Positions 24,401-38,128 of a stretch of DNA of 64,000 nucleotides are shown here, one piece after another. Each line of letters begins with the position of its first letter. Within the stretch, counting starts at the first letter, position 1. The notes beneath the pieces were generated by a model. It saw only the letters and a program-made list of their open reading frames with translations. It did not search any database and was not told the DNA's origin. Both the position numbers and the translations under genes were made by a program. This stretch comes from Tetranychus cinnabarinus (taxonomy: Eukaryota; Arthropoda; Arachnida; Trombidiformes; Tetranychidae): assembly GCA_022266195.1 (NCBI GenBank), contig WHVY01000009.1, forward strand, positions 124,001-188,000, written 5' to 3'.

Positions 24401-27400
24401 CGTTTGTTAACTGCAACTTTACCAACACTTAATTATCAAAATAAAATGTAACAACAAAGTTTAACCAATTAACGAGTTCAATGACTAAATAAATGTTTGC
24501 TCATTGTTGATGTTGATGAATAAATTTGCTTGTAAAATTATTCAAAATTACATTTCGAAATGTATTTTTGCTTTTGCATTTCTTTCATTTGGGTTTTCTG
24601 GTTAATCCAACCAATTTGTCTACCTGGTCAGTGATGTTTCGACCATTAAGGAACCATTCAATTTTTGGTAACGGATTTCCATTGTAAACATTACAAGTAA
24701 TGACTTCACTTGAATTGGCCGTAATAGGTATGACTTGAGCAGATCTTGGCTGTAATGAGAAGAAAATATTGAGAATTAATTTTTGGAATCAATAAGAATA
24801 CAAATTAAAATGAAATATTTAAAAAGCAAATAAATATTCACTTAAAATTAAATAATTCCTGCAAATCTCATGAAGCTTGAAAAAGTTAAACTCATAATGA
24901 ACATACGAATTCAATTTTCAAAAATTTCAAGCAATTTTGAGCTTATTTAACCCAGCAAACCAAAAGGTCCATCTTGTTAATTTGTTTTAAGATTGAATAA
25001 CAAAATGAGCAAAAGAAAGATCACTTCAGAGTTTATATTTTTAAATAAATAACAAAATAAGGAATCTTGTTCATTTCGGTGAAACAATCTATTCACTTAG
25101 TGACCTGATTATTGCTGAAAATAATTTGCATTTATATTTGACCCTTTTAAAATTATGCTATTCAATTGTTGGTTAACTTGTTGGACCAGTATTTAGAAAG
25201 GTTAAATAATATGAAAAGGTAAAACAAGAGAAACTTGATTCACCAATTAATTGAGTAACCTAAAGATAGCTGATCAGACAACCAATAAACTTACCGTTCT
25301 TTCAATGTGAGGCCTATCAGGCTTTACCAAGACAGTTATGGTAATAGGTTTTGACACCAAACCTTCACCCGCTCCTTCCAATGGTGGAGTAACCTGACAT
25401 TGCCAGAGACCATCGTGTTTGTCCAGAGAGACTTTATTTATTTTAAGGCTACAATCACCTGTTGAAGTGGACAAGAAGAGCATGAAAATTGTGAAAAATG
25501 TGAAGTTCAGTTCTTTTTGTTATATTTTAAGGAAGGCGCTAATTTAAATGTGAATATCAGTGAAACAATAATGATACATTTTGTTGTTTTTTTCTTCCGT
25601 TCTATTTACATCTTTTACTGTAAAGATGAAGTGATTAAATGAATGGAAGAGAAACTGAATGGATAAGTTAACAACAATTGACAATCAATACTCAATTACA
25701 ATGTGAACAACAACAATCTTAATAACAATAATCAATAAAAGGAATCCGTTAAAGCTAGTAATTGGTTAGTTAAAGGGAAGAAACAAACGAAACAAAAAAG
25801 TATTAATGTTGGATGAAAAAAATGCCAATTCCGATGAGAAAGTGATCAATACAGATTAACATGATTCTTCCAATACTCATGTTGTACGATGAATTTTGTT
25901 ACGGACCTTTTATTATTGAACCTCAATTGATAGACTCGTTTTTTTGCGTTTCAAACTCATCATCAAATGCTATTCATTTTATTTGTTAAAGGTGAAATAA
26001 AGGAGGACAAGAGAGAGATGTAATGGTGATAATGATAATGTTGTTGTTGAAGATGATGATGATTATGATGAAAATGATGGTGAAAGATGAGAAAGCAAAA
26101 TAAAAGGGAAAAAATGAAGTAAAAAAAACTATTAACTGATCAATTGGATAGATACATGAGAAGGTGTAATGTTGAGTGTTGTTGTCACCGTGAGACTCGT
26201 GAGGTTAAAGTTGAGGGTAAAATTAATTGGAAAAGGTTGATTACATGAAACATTTTGGTGAATTTTCCTTCCATCTGAAAACATATACTTTGTGACCTGT
26301 AAGATGAGCATCATCTTTATTACCTTAAATACCTAGAACAGGCCGTTTCTTCCGTATATGTTGATGAAATTTTTGCAAGAAAACCTTTTGCATCAATATT
26401 TCATGAAGAAAGTTCATGTTGAGGAATCATTTTTTTCTGTTTTATTTGCATATAAACATCTTTTACGAGTTTATTTTTTACAATTTATCTGATTGGAATA
26501 AATAATCAAATTAATAAGTGAGCTTCAATGGATATCAGTCAATGTTGATCATGTTGCATTGTTTGTCTCGATTATCAACACTTATCAATGGTCAACTTGA
26601 AGAATCTCATTGTTGGTCAAAAGCATTTGATGAATATTTGATGATAACTAATTGATTAAACTACTGTTTTCATTCAATTGTGACACTTTGATTTGTTGCC
26701 TTTTTGCCATTTTTGATGTGCGATAAATTAAACCTGAATTTCCAGTGAAAAAAATCTAACTTATCCAGAAAAACGATTATAACAGTAAATAACAATTAAC
26801 CGGGAATACAAATGTCTACTGTCTTTTTACCTGAGAGTTTCACAAATCAATTTAAGGTCACAAATCAGATGTAATCAGTAGTTGGAAAGGAATAGGAAAA
26901 AAATGGTTAATGTTTAGACCTAAAATTTTGTGATTTCATGGTTGTCAGCACCAACTGTGCATCATTATTTTTATTGAAGATCATTGAAAACGATTTTCAA
27001 TAGAATTGGAAGAAACCAGAGAAGGAGAGAAGATGAGTGAGAGAAGGAGCGGAAATAATTTACGGAACGCTGAGTACGGAAGTTAATATGCAAAATGCTG
27101 GGAAATGAGGAGCGCAAAAAAGGCTTACCATTAGCAGGGCTTCCTGTCCAAACGGCAACATTGTTATGGTTCCATACACAGCTTCCCTGCAAATTTGTCA
27201 CTATACAAGGCAATGTTAGACCGGTGCCTGGATGGGGAAGAGAGGGAGAGAAAGAGATGATTAAATTGAATAACCAGTTGATAGATGACAATTGACGGAT
27301 GACAATTGAGAAACATATCAGGGAACATCATGTTTACTGTTTTTCAATGTTGGGGAATGAAGAGAGAGAGAGAGAGGATTTTTTGATGAAAAAGCAACAA

Positions 27401-30400
27401 CATTCACTATTAATTCATTGAAACTGGACGGATGACAAAACATTCATTCACAGGTTACTTTCCACGGCTCAGGTCAATCAGAGAACCATGAAATTTCTCT
27501 CTCATCAAGTGAATGGAATGAAAGAATCAAGACAAATCAAAGACAACAGCAAAATACTCACAGCACACACACACTTTAACGTTCAGATTCTTTACCAACA
27601 ATTTAATTTCCTATTAATCAAAGTTGAAAGTTTTAGATCAACAAAAGGTAAAGATGAAGAGAAATGAACATTAGAACCCAATTTTTTTGAGTTCTGATAA
27701 TGAAGAAGCGGAAAAAGCGTGAAAAAAAAGACCAGTGTTCACTCAAAGAAATTAACGGTTGGTTTGTTGATGATTTTTTGATGGTGAATAAAGTCATTCT
27801 GATAAAAATTTCATCTGTTGACATGTTGACATTTTTCAGCTTTTCTTGGACAGTTTTTTTTCTCCATTCTTCATCATGGCATTATTTTTCACCCTTTTAT
27901 CTATTTTTTATCAACGAAAACGTTGCATTTTTCCTAATCTAACCTTCCATTGTAATTTCAATCAATCCTCAATTGAAGTACACGGTAGTTTGCAATAGAT
28001 ATATCACAACAATATAATCCTTTAACACAAACTGTAACAATTGAAATATTTCAAGTTCAAAAGGAAATTTTAAAAGCAAAATTTGGTGCAAAACGATTGT
28101 AAAGGTAAAAAGGTTTCAAAGTAAATGCATGATGAACTTGAAGTTTATTTGAAATTTTAAAAAGATGATAAAAATAGTCAAATGAAACAATAAGTTGATC
28201 AATTGGGCGATCCCAAGCAACCAGAAATTCAACAAAATCTTGCTTAAATTCAAGTTTATTTTCTGGTTGCTTTGGGTTAACATAACATTACAATTAACTG
28301 TCCAATGTAAATCATTTGGAAGCAATTGCAATGCTAAAAATGAAAAGATAAGTGGTGATAAATGATAATTATGCATTACAATTATCAAGTTAAACATGAA
28401 ACTAAATGATGAAAAGCCTAAGGCCAACTCTCATTGGTGATGGATAATGAGAGAAGTAAAGGATGAAATTGAGAGGTTACCATGAAAAGAAAGGTATCAC
28501 TTAACAGGTAACTCAATAGCCTAGGTCTATTAGAAACGATGAAACAATTTCGTGTTAAAATTACACGCGTCTTGAATCATCTAACTGAAACTCTTGTTTG
28601 CAGCCTTAAGCTGTAATAATTTGGCTAATCAAGTAAAATGTTAATCATTTGAAATAAATGTGCAATTATTATGAAATTGTTCAATTAAGGTTCATCACCA
28701 GGAATCACCATTGAATCATCAAGAGCCATTTTCACTCCATTAGCATTGATTGACAATTTAGCAAATGAAGAAATGTTGAAGAAAAGGAAAAATTTTTTTT
28801 TACTTTCAAACTGGAAAATGAAGTCTCAAGTATTTACTGTTGTGGTTAATGAGATGATCATTAGGTCATCTTGTCTCCTCGCCATCTCTTCATCTTAATC
28901 TTCTTCCTCTTCATATTAGTTACGTATTACTTGGTTAGGCCAAAGATTATCGAAGTTTCCGTTTGGCTGTTTTTTTCTGGTCTTGTTTTTGCAGATTTTT
29001 TTTCTTCTGTTTTTATCTTTTCACTATTTTCAGTCTGCAACTGTGAATGTCAAGTTTAAGTTTGTCATGTTGATGCAGTGATGAGCAAGAAAAATGATGA
29101 TCATTTTTAAAGTGATGATCACACGATGATGTTGACAATAATTGTACACAAACAGATTGAGGATGACTTGAAAATGAGTAGATATATTTATATAAAGGGT
29201 GTAACACTTAAAAAGGCACAAATGAAGGAGGTAACAAGAAAGCTAATCTTTCCTTAATCACAAAATTTGTCGATATTGATTAAGATAATAATGAAGCAAC
29301 AGAGACAATGAAACCAAAACCAAATCTGTTGCTTCGAAATCTTCATTATTATCTTAAGCGATGTCACCAAATTTTGTGATTAAGGTAAGATATGCTTTCT
29401 TGTTACCTCCTTCATTTGTGCCTTTTTAAGTGTTACACCCTTTACATTTGGTAGAGATGCTTAAGTTACCTCACAAGCTGAATAAAGTCTAATGTCCTTA
29501 GCAAAGAGATACACAGATGAAGATGAGGATAAAAAGGTCGTTGAATCAAGATAATCATCTTCATCTTTCCTCTGTAACTTTCTAAAATTAACCTTCACTT
29601 TCTTTACAATTTCAGGCTTTTCTCCTCTTTTTATCCGATATATTCTAGGAGATTTAATAGGTAATTTATACGTTAATCTGGTTAAGGGAACAACAAGACA
29701 AATCCAATGATCATTAACATGATTAATTTATAATTATATTGCGAGTTCAACTGTTTTTCAACAAAAAGTACTGTAACTGTGAGCAACTGAAAACGCCTAA
29801 ATATATAAATTTATGAGCATAAATTTCTAGCCTTATCCTGCTGGGTGTAAAATTTAGCCTGCTCAGGACTCGGTCATCTGAGTTAATTATTACAGTTAAA
29901 ATGAAAACAGTCGACTGATTATAGAAGCTGAAATAATGGTTTGCATCACGTTTCTTTCAACTGGTCAATTGGGCAGACCTAAGAGGCTGTTCAAAGGTCA
30001 AACAAAAGTTGAGTCCAAAATTTGGTTGAAAACCAGAAACAAAAAGGAGAGCGATGAAGCACAAAAAAAGGTAACATTTATGGATCGCGAGACTGTTGAT
30101 CGGTTACTATCAATAATAAGTTAATGTTGATTTACAAAAATGCTGTTGTTGATTGTGTTGGTGATTTAGTTATTTTGTACACGCTATATTGCAATGAAAT
30201 ACTTGCCGAGTGATATACTTATCATGTAAAAGGGTAGATTGTTGCCTTAAATAGGTGGACAATTAAAGGCTTTGTGTTCATGGTCAACTTGAAACTGTGA
30301 GTAAATAATTATGCTGATAGATTGTCTTGATGAGATTATGCTATCAAAAAGGATAAAGACTGAACTAACTTGAAATATTACATGATTATACAATGGAAAA

Positions 30401-33400
30401 TGATTGGAAAGCACGAAAATAAGCTTGATATTTGCAATCAAAACAGGAATACATGATGACATGATAACAAATTAATAAAAATTTTCTCATCAAAAGTAAC
30501 ATGCAAAAAGATGTTGAATACATTTTCATCATTTTCACAGTTTAAAAGTGAATCAACATTGAATTGATAATGGTTGTAAGAACCAAAATTAACGCTCAAA
30601 ACATTTACAGCTAAATTCAGTCTCTTGATTGCAATTGGTTAAGCCTATTGGGAAGTGGTTTTTTTGAAAACTCAATCAATGTCCATTTGGCTTTTGTTAC
30701 AAATGTTATCAATAGCAATGGTTTCAAGGAAAATGGGAAGATTCAGAAAATTATCTACTTATTGACACTTATACACCCATGATAATGAATCATGAACACA
30801 CACAATTGACTTGTTGCTATTATTGATGAGAAAAAAAGGTTTGAAAATTGATTGAAATGAAACAAAATTCAATGAATGATACTGAAATGCTCAACAGTTA
30901 AATTGTACATTAAATGCAAGACAAATCATGAAACCCGCCCGTTATGTTTCACACTCAATTATAGTTAATCACAATGGAAAGATAACATTTAATCGAATTA
31001 ACTTGCGTTTAGATGGACTCGAGTTAACATTAAAATTTAGATTAAATCTAATTCGGTAAAAGCGGGCATTTTACCTGCAGAATCCAACATTTATCAACAG
31101 TTTTCAGATTAAATCAATTCTTCTCATTTCACTTGATTGTATGTAAATTGAATCAAATCAGAATAACTTGGAGATTCTCAAGAAACTATTTCAAAATTAA
31201 CATCATGCAATTATAATAAGAAAATGAATAAAAGGTTGAAATTTCAATGTTAAACTCAATATATTTAGATCAGCGAAATTGGTTAATTTAAGATTAATCC
31301 TTGATTTTAACAAAATTGTAACATTTTTTTCCTTCGACAATTCATTTTGGCTAAAATTGATAATCTGATTCTCACTTGATTATGGTGAATTACTTTGACT
31401 CAACTCTAGCAATTAACTTGAATATTACAGTACAACAAAAGAGCCAATAATACACCTAAATAACTGACCTTTATGACAATAAATGTTGCCGACTTGACTG
31501 CAAGAGATATTATGATTAATAGGAAAATCAGTTGAATTTTGTATCAGAAAAATTCTCAACAATTGCCGATAATTCGGATACAATTAGGTGTAATTTACTC
31601 CAAAATGGTGAATCTTTTTTAACCCTATTCTAGTTGTGTCTTCCTTTTGGTAAAATAATGAAAATTAAGTGAAATTATATCAAATTAATAAACACAATTA
31701 GCAGACATGAAAGTAAACAGAATTGTTAGTCAGCGGCTCGAAGGGAAACATTGAGTCTTGTTTACGATAAAATGAAACTGTTTTTGAATTGCGAGGCCAT
31801 CATCATCATTATCATCATTAATACTTTATTCATTTTTAGGTGGTTTCAACGAAACTTCAAGGTTTATCCGGCTTATCATTTCACTTGAATCTAACATAAT
31901 CAACAGTTAAAAAGTAAATAAAATGGCTAAAAAGGATGAAAAGAAAGTTTGTAATCTTGATTCTTGAAGGAAAAATATCATGAATTGAAGGATGTCCAGT
32001 TATTAATTGTGGGCTACTTTTCAGTTCTTTCTTTGGGTCAAGAAAATTGTGAGAAACTTGGTTACCTTACCTAAAGGAAGAGACAATGGAATGAAAGGAA
32101 TATGAAAAAAGCATTGAGAAAAAAAAGTAACCAACAAAAGGATAAAAAACATGGTTTGGGTTGAGGAACCCAAAAATGTTGACAATAATCCAGAAAAAAA
32201 ATGAGAGCAAAATCAATGAGGTAAATTGGTTGAGGCACTGGAAATGGGTTTAAACGGTGAATTAATTAACATATTGAATTTGACCAGAAATTTACTTTCT
32301 AAATATTTAGCTTGTATTGGTTGGTGAATAATGATGATGTTTTAAACTAGTGCATCAACAATTAGCTTGAAAGTTAAACAAGTGTGTAAGGTAAATAATA
32401 TCTGAGCTTCTTCCTGATTATTGTGTATTGGTTAACTAATACATTGGCACTTGATCAACAATTAATTGATACGAAATTGAGATCAGGATAGGAAAGAATG
32501 TTCAGATTATCATGAAATGTACCAGCGAAAAAAAAGTATCGACTTGATAATGTGAGAAAGTTGAAAACAGTTGGAACTGTTAACAATAAGAAAAAGTAAA
32601 TAATTAATGATAATCGTAAAAAAATCAAGCTATCAGCAATATATTATTACTGTTATTGTTATCACAAGTAAATTATTTGCTATTTTTAAATAAATATTGG
32701 ATTAACAGATATACACAAATACACTCACACAACATAAACATCAGGCTATTTTAAGGGGATAAACAATTATAACAATAATGAAGTTGGAAGAGTAAAGCTT
32801 GTTTTTTTTTAAGCATGTAACTTACCTTCGGCGATTGTAAGATTGTGGCCTGGTGTGACTGCAAAGTATTGTGAAAAACCTGATGAAAATTGAAAAGAAA
32901 GTAAAAAAATTGTTAATTTAATGGAATAGTTGATTTATAATTTTGTTATAATCTGATTTGTTTGTTTGTTTGCTTGCGTTTGGGATGAACAGGGTAAAAA
33001 CAGGTTAAAACAAGGTAAGAAAAAAAAATATTGTCAAAAACAAGAGAGAAAAAGATGTCATCGAAATTTCAATTAAAATGAAAATAGAACAATAAATTTT
33101 TGTATCAACTTAGGTTAATACTGATTTAGCAGGTTTAGTAGAGCAAGGGATTGGTTCAGATGGGATCAATGGTGAAAAGAGACAAGAGAAAATGGATTGT
33201 CATGAATGCTGTGAATTTGTGAGTCAATGTTGGGATCGCCTGGAAAGGTGATGATGCAGATTATCGTGAAACTTAACTATCTGTGATGTAATTGAAATAA
33301 TATTGAGGTGATGAAGGTTCCACTGAAAGAAGAATGAGTGTAATAATTATCAGTAAAGATGACGATTGATGGTAATGGTAATGATAATGGCGTTTAATTA

Positions 33401-36400
33401 GAGTCAACGTTGATGCCATTGAGGTTCTAATGGTGATCTTTTGAAAGGGTAAGTTGAGTACATTAAAAGTGTTTCAACAAGGAGATTGAAAAGGTAGACA
33501 CAACAGACATGGAAGAAGAAAAATCCAAAAGTTGAAAAATTGATTGAAAAGACACAAAAATGATGTTCGATGAAACAAAGGAAGCCAAGCAAATATCACA
33601 ATGACTGATGTAAAGAATACATAGTAACACTTGGAACTAATGGTAAGAAGAATAAATAATCCGTGATGATAATGGGGAAGAGGTAAGCAAGATTTCACTG
33701 GTAAGATCACAAAAAAAGAGGTTCAAGTATCGGAAGGAGTGAAAAAGTGAAAGAAAAATGAAATCAAGTGAAGCTTCTGTTGGTAAAGATTGATACCAAA
33801 CAATGGCTCGAGCAAAAAGTCGTTGAAGCTAAAGCTGAACTTGCAAATGAACAGAAAAAAAACTGCGAAGATTAGGAGCAATGAACGAACTGGTGATGAT
33901 TTTGTTGATGTTGATGATGATAGGAATCCATGGATACAAAAAATAGGGAAAGCGAGAAGAGGGAAACAAAAAAAAGTAGAGTCAAAAGGTGAAGATAAAC
34001 TAATAGACTATTACTCATGCTACCGAAAAATTATGTCTTTTGCTCCACGATTTTTCACTTTTCGCCTGATTTTCTTTTTCTTTCTATTCTTGTCTAACAA
34101 TTTTTATCATCTTATCTTCCATGTCGGTTTGTCTTCTCTTTCTTCTTTAAATTATTTCTCTTTCTATCGTTGTTTCGCTTCTTCTTGCCCAACTTATTTC
34201 ACTTTCTTCTTTTACTTCTTCTTTATTCTTCTTCTTATGTGTCTATGTGTCAATTGTAAGTACTTTTAACTTATAAGCATAAATTTTCCCATGCTTTGGG
34301 TTTCCTTTGCTTTAGGTTAAAATATTCAACCCAAAAAGTGAAATGAAGACGAGAAACTGGTAAAGATGAAAAGTGGAATGTAACTGTCCATAGGTGAACT
34401 ATTAATTTCAAACTGTCCACAAATTTTCTGGTTCAATGGTAAGTTGAAGGAAACAAGGAATGCTGGTTACAAGAAAACTGTGTAATGGTGGATTTATATA
34501 GATTAAGTTGGTGAGGCGGAAAAAGTGAAAGATTGAAAGATGAACTTGATTTAGCTGGAGTTTGACTTGATTTATTAAAATCCTTGTGAAATGACTTTAA
34601 ATTTGATCCAGTTCAAGTCTTTGATGAATTAATGAAATTGGCAAATAGACAAAAACGGTTGAAAATTGCAAGGATTGGGTTAACAAGTTAACTTCATAAG
34701 CAATTAGATAAGCGCACAAGGCCTTTCAACAAAAAGCCGTTAATTGAAATTTCAAATGAAACAGCTAAAGTCAGCTGACCAGTTAATGACTAAAGATTTA
34801 CTTTTCAAGCTTAACCGTTTTAACACAGAGTAAAGTGATCTAACCAGTAATCATGAGATTATTTCTCGAGGACAACAAATCTGGTAATTGGAACCATTTT
34901 TTTCATGCAACCATTTTCAAAATTAAATCAAGTTAGATCAATTTACAGAGAAAATTTCTCACCAAATTGAAAATTAAGGATTCTGTAAATATAAAATGCA
35001 ATCTTTTCTTGAAATTTTGTTTACACCAATCAGTTTACAAGTTGTTTACATTGAATTGTTCCCAGCAAATCTTAATAAACTCAACTCTTGAAAATGGTAA
35101 ATTTTAATGGATTTTACTGGCTTTTTCATGCATGATAATCAACTAGATGAGACGATAGTTGTGAAGGACAATCAATTAATGCATCGACTATGATAATCAG
35201 TTGATCAACATTTGAGGCAAAAGGAGACAAAATCTAAATGAACACAATCATCGTTATATTGAACTCCATGAAATAACCATTAACCTTTTGATTATTTTAC
35301 TTTTTTACCTTGTTCTTCTGTTAATCATCTCAGCATCAATCATGTCAAGGCAAGGTTAATAAGATTTGCTGATTGTCAACAAATAACATCAGTTAACTGA
35401 ATGGTCAACAATGTTGATCTTGTTGCTTACTGAACAATCAAAGGAATGTTGAAAAAGTGTTGATTGTTTCAATTTGCGCCCTTTCATTGTAAACCTAAAC
35501 TATTTCCAATATTTACCAATTTTTTAACATCTATTTGACAAAAAATTGAACCGTTTGTCCATCACAATCAACAGTTACAATCATTTCAAAAAATATTTGC
35601 CTTAACAACAGCTGAATGCTCTGGATGAACGTAAAAACGGTTTTACTTTCAATTGTATTACAGTTAATATGATTGGATAATCTTCGTGATTTAATTAATG
35701 AAAAATCGACAGTTTTTCTGCTCATAATGATTAACACATGTTTAGGAATGAATGGGTTCAATGATTGCATGACCATGAAAAATTGTGTTGATTACACCAA
35801 AAGAGAATCAAAATTAATCCAGTTAACCAGTAAACATGTGAACCTATTACTTGCAAAATTGGAGAGGAAACATTTTTACTATCAATTGTTATCATTATCA
35901 TGATGATTATAATAAATAATATCGTTTTATGAGTAAAAATGGGAACGAACTGAATCTTTCACTTGATACAATCACAATTATTTAAATTCAATTCACTTTT
36001 AGATATAAATCACGATTCAACTGTTTAACAGTTACGATTGGATCCTTGATGAACAGGTTGAGAAGTTGAATACTTGACACGTTTCAATGTGATTCAGACG
36101 ATTCAAATTGTTACCTGGTTGATAATTTGAATGAGTTAACCAAGTGTTGATCATAATTAACAAAGAGTTGAAAGATTTGAGAGGTTAATTCACTTTCGAA
36201 CAGAAGTGACTGATTGCGATTATAAGGGTTACCAGTTAGGCTTCAAGAAGATTCAATCTGATTATTGGTAATCATGCTTATTTTGGGTTATTTTATTGAT
36301 TTTTTTACCCGAAATAATGACAATGTTGACACTCAACATGCATACTTTTGTCCAGTAATGATATCTGATTATTTTGGAATGAAATTTATAGCCTAAAAGT

Positions 36401-37589
36401 TATGACTTTTACTTTTTTTTACTCTTCTTGATCACAGTTTGAATGCAGATTATTGACTAGTGATGCTCATCATTAGTAATCAAAGTGCACAATTCAATTG
36501 GAAGGTATTAATTTAAACATTAAAATGCAGGGCAACGAGTTTTTTAGATATTTCAACTTATTATTACTCTTTTTATTGTTGTAAACTTGACTGTAAATGA
36601 TGAGAAATGAAACCATTTTTATAGATATTTCAAGTACTATCATAAAGTTATCGTCTATTCAAGAAGCTTGTAAAATGTTTAAATATGGATTCCACAATAA
36701 GGTATTTTTATTAAATGTGAGTGACACTCACTGTCTGAATGTATTATTTTGTTGGCGTACAAAACTGTATCTACCAACACATATACAAAAAATGATAATG
36801 AAAGGCTGCTGGACTACAGTAGCAGTTACTATTCCTTAACCAATTGGACTTGAAAACATGATTGACCAAAACCAATCTTAACAATTGATTCAGATTGTTA
36901 TTCCATAAATGAATGATACAATTGAGAAGAAGAAGAGAGAGAAATGAAGATAATAAATGAAAATAATAACAATGTTTTTTGAAGTAACCTACAACTATCC
37001 ATTACAACAAATGGACACAATTGCAACTGGTTAACTTAAATTTGGATCATCATGTAATACTTTCCACAAATAGTAGACCATTTTTGTTTTATCACCATAT
37101 GAAAGAAAAGGGTTTAATAATATCTGAATTGACAAGAAGCAAAAAGAAACACCAGAAAACATGTTCCTCACAACGTGAACTGAATGAGCCACCTTGTTCA
37201 AATAAGCAAACAAACAGACAAAAATTGGAAGAAATTTTAAAATGAAGAAAAGGCAACTTCAAGCTTGATAACCTTAAACACATTAAAGCAGTCAAGACAA
37301 ACGACATAAATTTGATAAAGCTCAGTATAACTCCCCTCTGGGTTTAGTTGAAACGTAAAGACAGCTTGCTAGTGGGTTTTAAAGGTAAGGTTAAGGTGAA
37401 AAACTAATGGGGAAATGGCTACAAAAATAGAGAAATGAAATTTTGCCCAAACACTGTGAATACGGTTAACAATGGAGAAGTAGCCTTTTTTTCTGGTAAC
37501 TTCCTCTATCTTATAAATTTTTTACTTGACTTACCTAGACATAGTGGTAGGATTGTTAATATGATGAGATGAGTGATGAAGATATTCAT
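15457..37589 (-). CDS. Transmembrane Ig-superfamily adhesion receptor (nephrin/Kirre-like)
   Basis: My model has 15 phase-consistent exons: 37535-37589, 32826-32879, 27129-27227, 25295-25458, 24624-24749, 22974-23142, 22711-22887, 21976-22116, 21661-21867, 21411-21517, 19114-19232, 18533-18761, 18084-18240, a putative 14-nt microexon 16539-16552, and 15457-15801. They give about 720 residues. Residues 1-18 form a signal peptide. Five Ig-like domains follow: Ig1 (LPC to WQCQV, to about 115), Ig2 (VITCNV to LSCQAHH), Ig3 (IECKVDA to YECYAQN), Ig4 (LHCYFDG to YYCQATN) and an atypical Ig5 (DFCSDPAP to YKCYEA and DYTLYVQNEYG). The transmembrane helix is about 555-582, followed by a basic stop-transfer MKCRRK. 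The tail has tyrosine motifs YELVYANL and YAKLSF, a proline-rich PIPPPTKPKP and a poly-Gln run. The Ig1 pattern recalls insect nephrin/Kirre/Rst-type proteins, but I cannot name the orthologue. Intron 1 and intron 2 are about 4.7 and 5.6 kb. Confidence 0.8.
16539..16552 (-). other. Putative 14-nt microexon of the Ig-superfamily gene
   Basis: The transmembrane exon (18084-18240) ends in phase 1, while the last exon, taken at its best acceptor (15802), is open only in phase 0. This 14-nt segment is bounded by a TTTAG acceptor and a GTAATC donor and converts phase 1 to phase 0, adding residues A-N-N-N-T. Without it, the last exon could instead start at a poorer AG inside the exon, eight bases further on. 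Confidence 0.4.
20320..20340. repeat. ATC/GAT-type trinucleotide repeat
   Basis: A short, imperfect run of ATC triplets lies within an intron of the Ig-superfamily gene. Similar GAT-rich tracts occur near 21085-21122 and 26045-26080. They are simple sequence with no coding meaning. Confidence 0.5.
27360..27377. repeat. GA dinucleotide microsatellite
   Basis: A short run of GA repeats lies in the intron upstream of the first Ig-domain exon. Confidence 0.6.
29195..29443. mobile_element. Foldback MITE with TA target duplication
   Basis: Two arms (29195-29302 and 29326-29443) are near-perfect reverse complements, about 90 percent identical by eye, with a 23-nt loop and a roughly 10-nt bulge in the right arm. 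The ends are AAGGGTGTAACACTT and its complement. TA flanks both sides (29193-29194 and 29444-29445), as in Tc1/mariner-type insertions. There is no coding capacity. It sits in an intron of the Ig-superfamily gene, so the pre-mRNA would contain a long hairpin of roughly 108 bp. Confidence 0.8.
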
Positions 37590-37906
37590 AGTGGATGATG
37601 ATGGTGGTGTGAATTTAGTTAATCTCACAATCATTTAGCCAGAGTTATATGGAAACATAAAAAACACTAAACTAAAGTTGGTTAAGTTATTAATCCCGGG
37701 AAGGAGAAGAAAAGCACACTGAAAACACACAAACAAGTGAACTATTGGTGAGTTAGAGGGTTGTTGATGATTCCAATCTAATAGGAATGGTAATATAAAT
37801 CACCGATACAACCTGGAATATAAGTCAATATAAATACAATCATCACAGTAGTTAGTTACATTTGAAAAACACTAAAAGACATAACATGTAACCCGATAAA
37901 CAAAAA
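37590..37906. promoter_or_regulatory. Upstream region of the Ig-superfamily gene
   Basis: This region holds the expected minus-strand promoter of the Ig-superfamily gene. It also has plus-strand TATAAAT-like boxes near 37794 and 37829, and a TCACAGT initiator-like site near 37845, ahead of the small ORF at 37907. Confidence 0.35.
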
Positions 37907-38110
37907 ATGAAACAGACAAAGTGTGTAAGCTTTCAAAAGCTAGATCCAACTGACTCTCAACTTGTTCAAAATAGTATGGCGGAAGGTCTTCTTACTGCAG
38001 TTCCTCACGGGTTAACTAACTTAACAAAACCAGTTTTTCAAACATTCAACGGCTTGGAACGAACACCGTTTGTTTGGCGCCATCTACCATTTGTACCTTT
38101 ACCATGTTAG
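37907..38110 (+). CDS. Possible 67-residue protein of unknown function
   Basis: This is a short ATG-started ORF with higher GC than its surroundings. It is preceded by TATA-like boxes at suitable distance and followed 13 nt after the stop by AATAAA (38123-38128). I do not recognise the protein: it has no signal peptide, membrane helix or known motif. It may be a chance ORF; only the promoter and poly(A) context argues for a gene. Confidence 0.25.
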   Translation: MKQTKCVSFQKLDPTDSQLVQNSMAEGLLTAVPHGLTNLTKPVFQTFNGLERTPFVWRHLPFVPLPC

Positions 38111-38122
38111 CGCAACAAGGCA

Positions 38123-38128
38123 AATAAA
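38123..38128 (+). terminator. AATAAA after the small ORF at 37907
   Basis: A canonical poly(A) hexamer lies 13 nt after the stop codon of the putative 67-residue ORF. Such hexamers are frequent by chance in DNA this AT-rich. Confidence 0.25.

Noticed and set aside
26132..26314. Possible extra exon between the two halves of Ig domain 1
   Set aside because: It has a plausible acceptor and donor, but its 52-nt length breaks the phase, and direct splicing of the flanking exons gives a good Ig domain.
33790..34269. 159-codon plus-strand ORF
   Set aside because: It opens with TTG, its second half is only a translated pyrimidine-rich tract, and it lies in an intron of the Ig gene with no recognisable domain.
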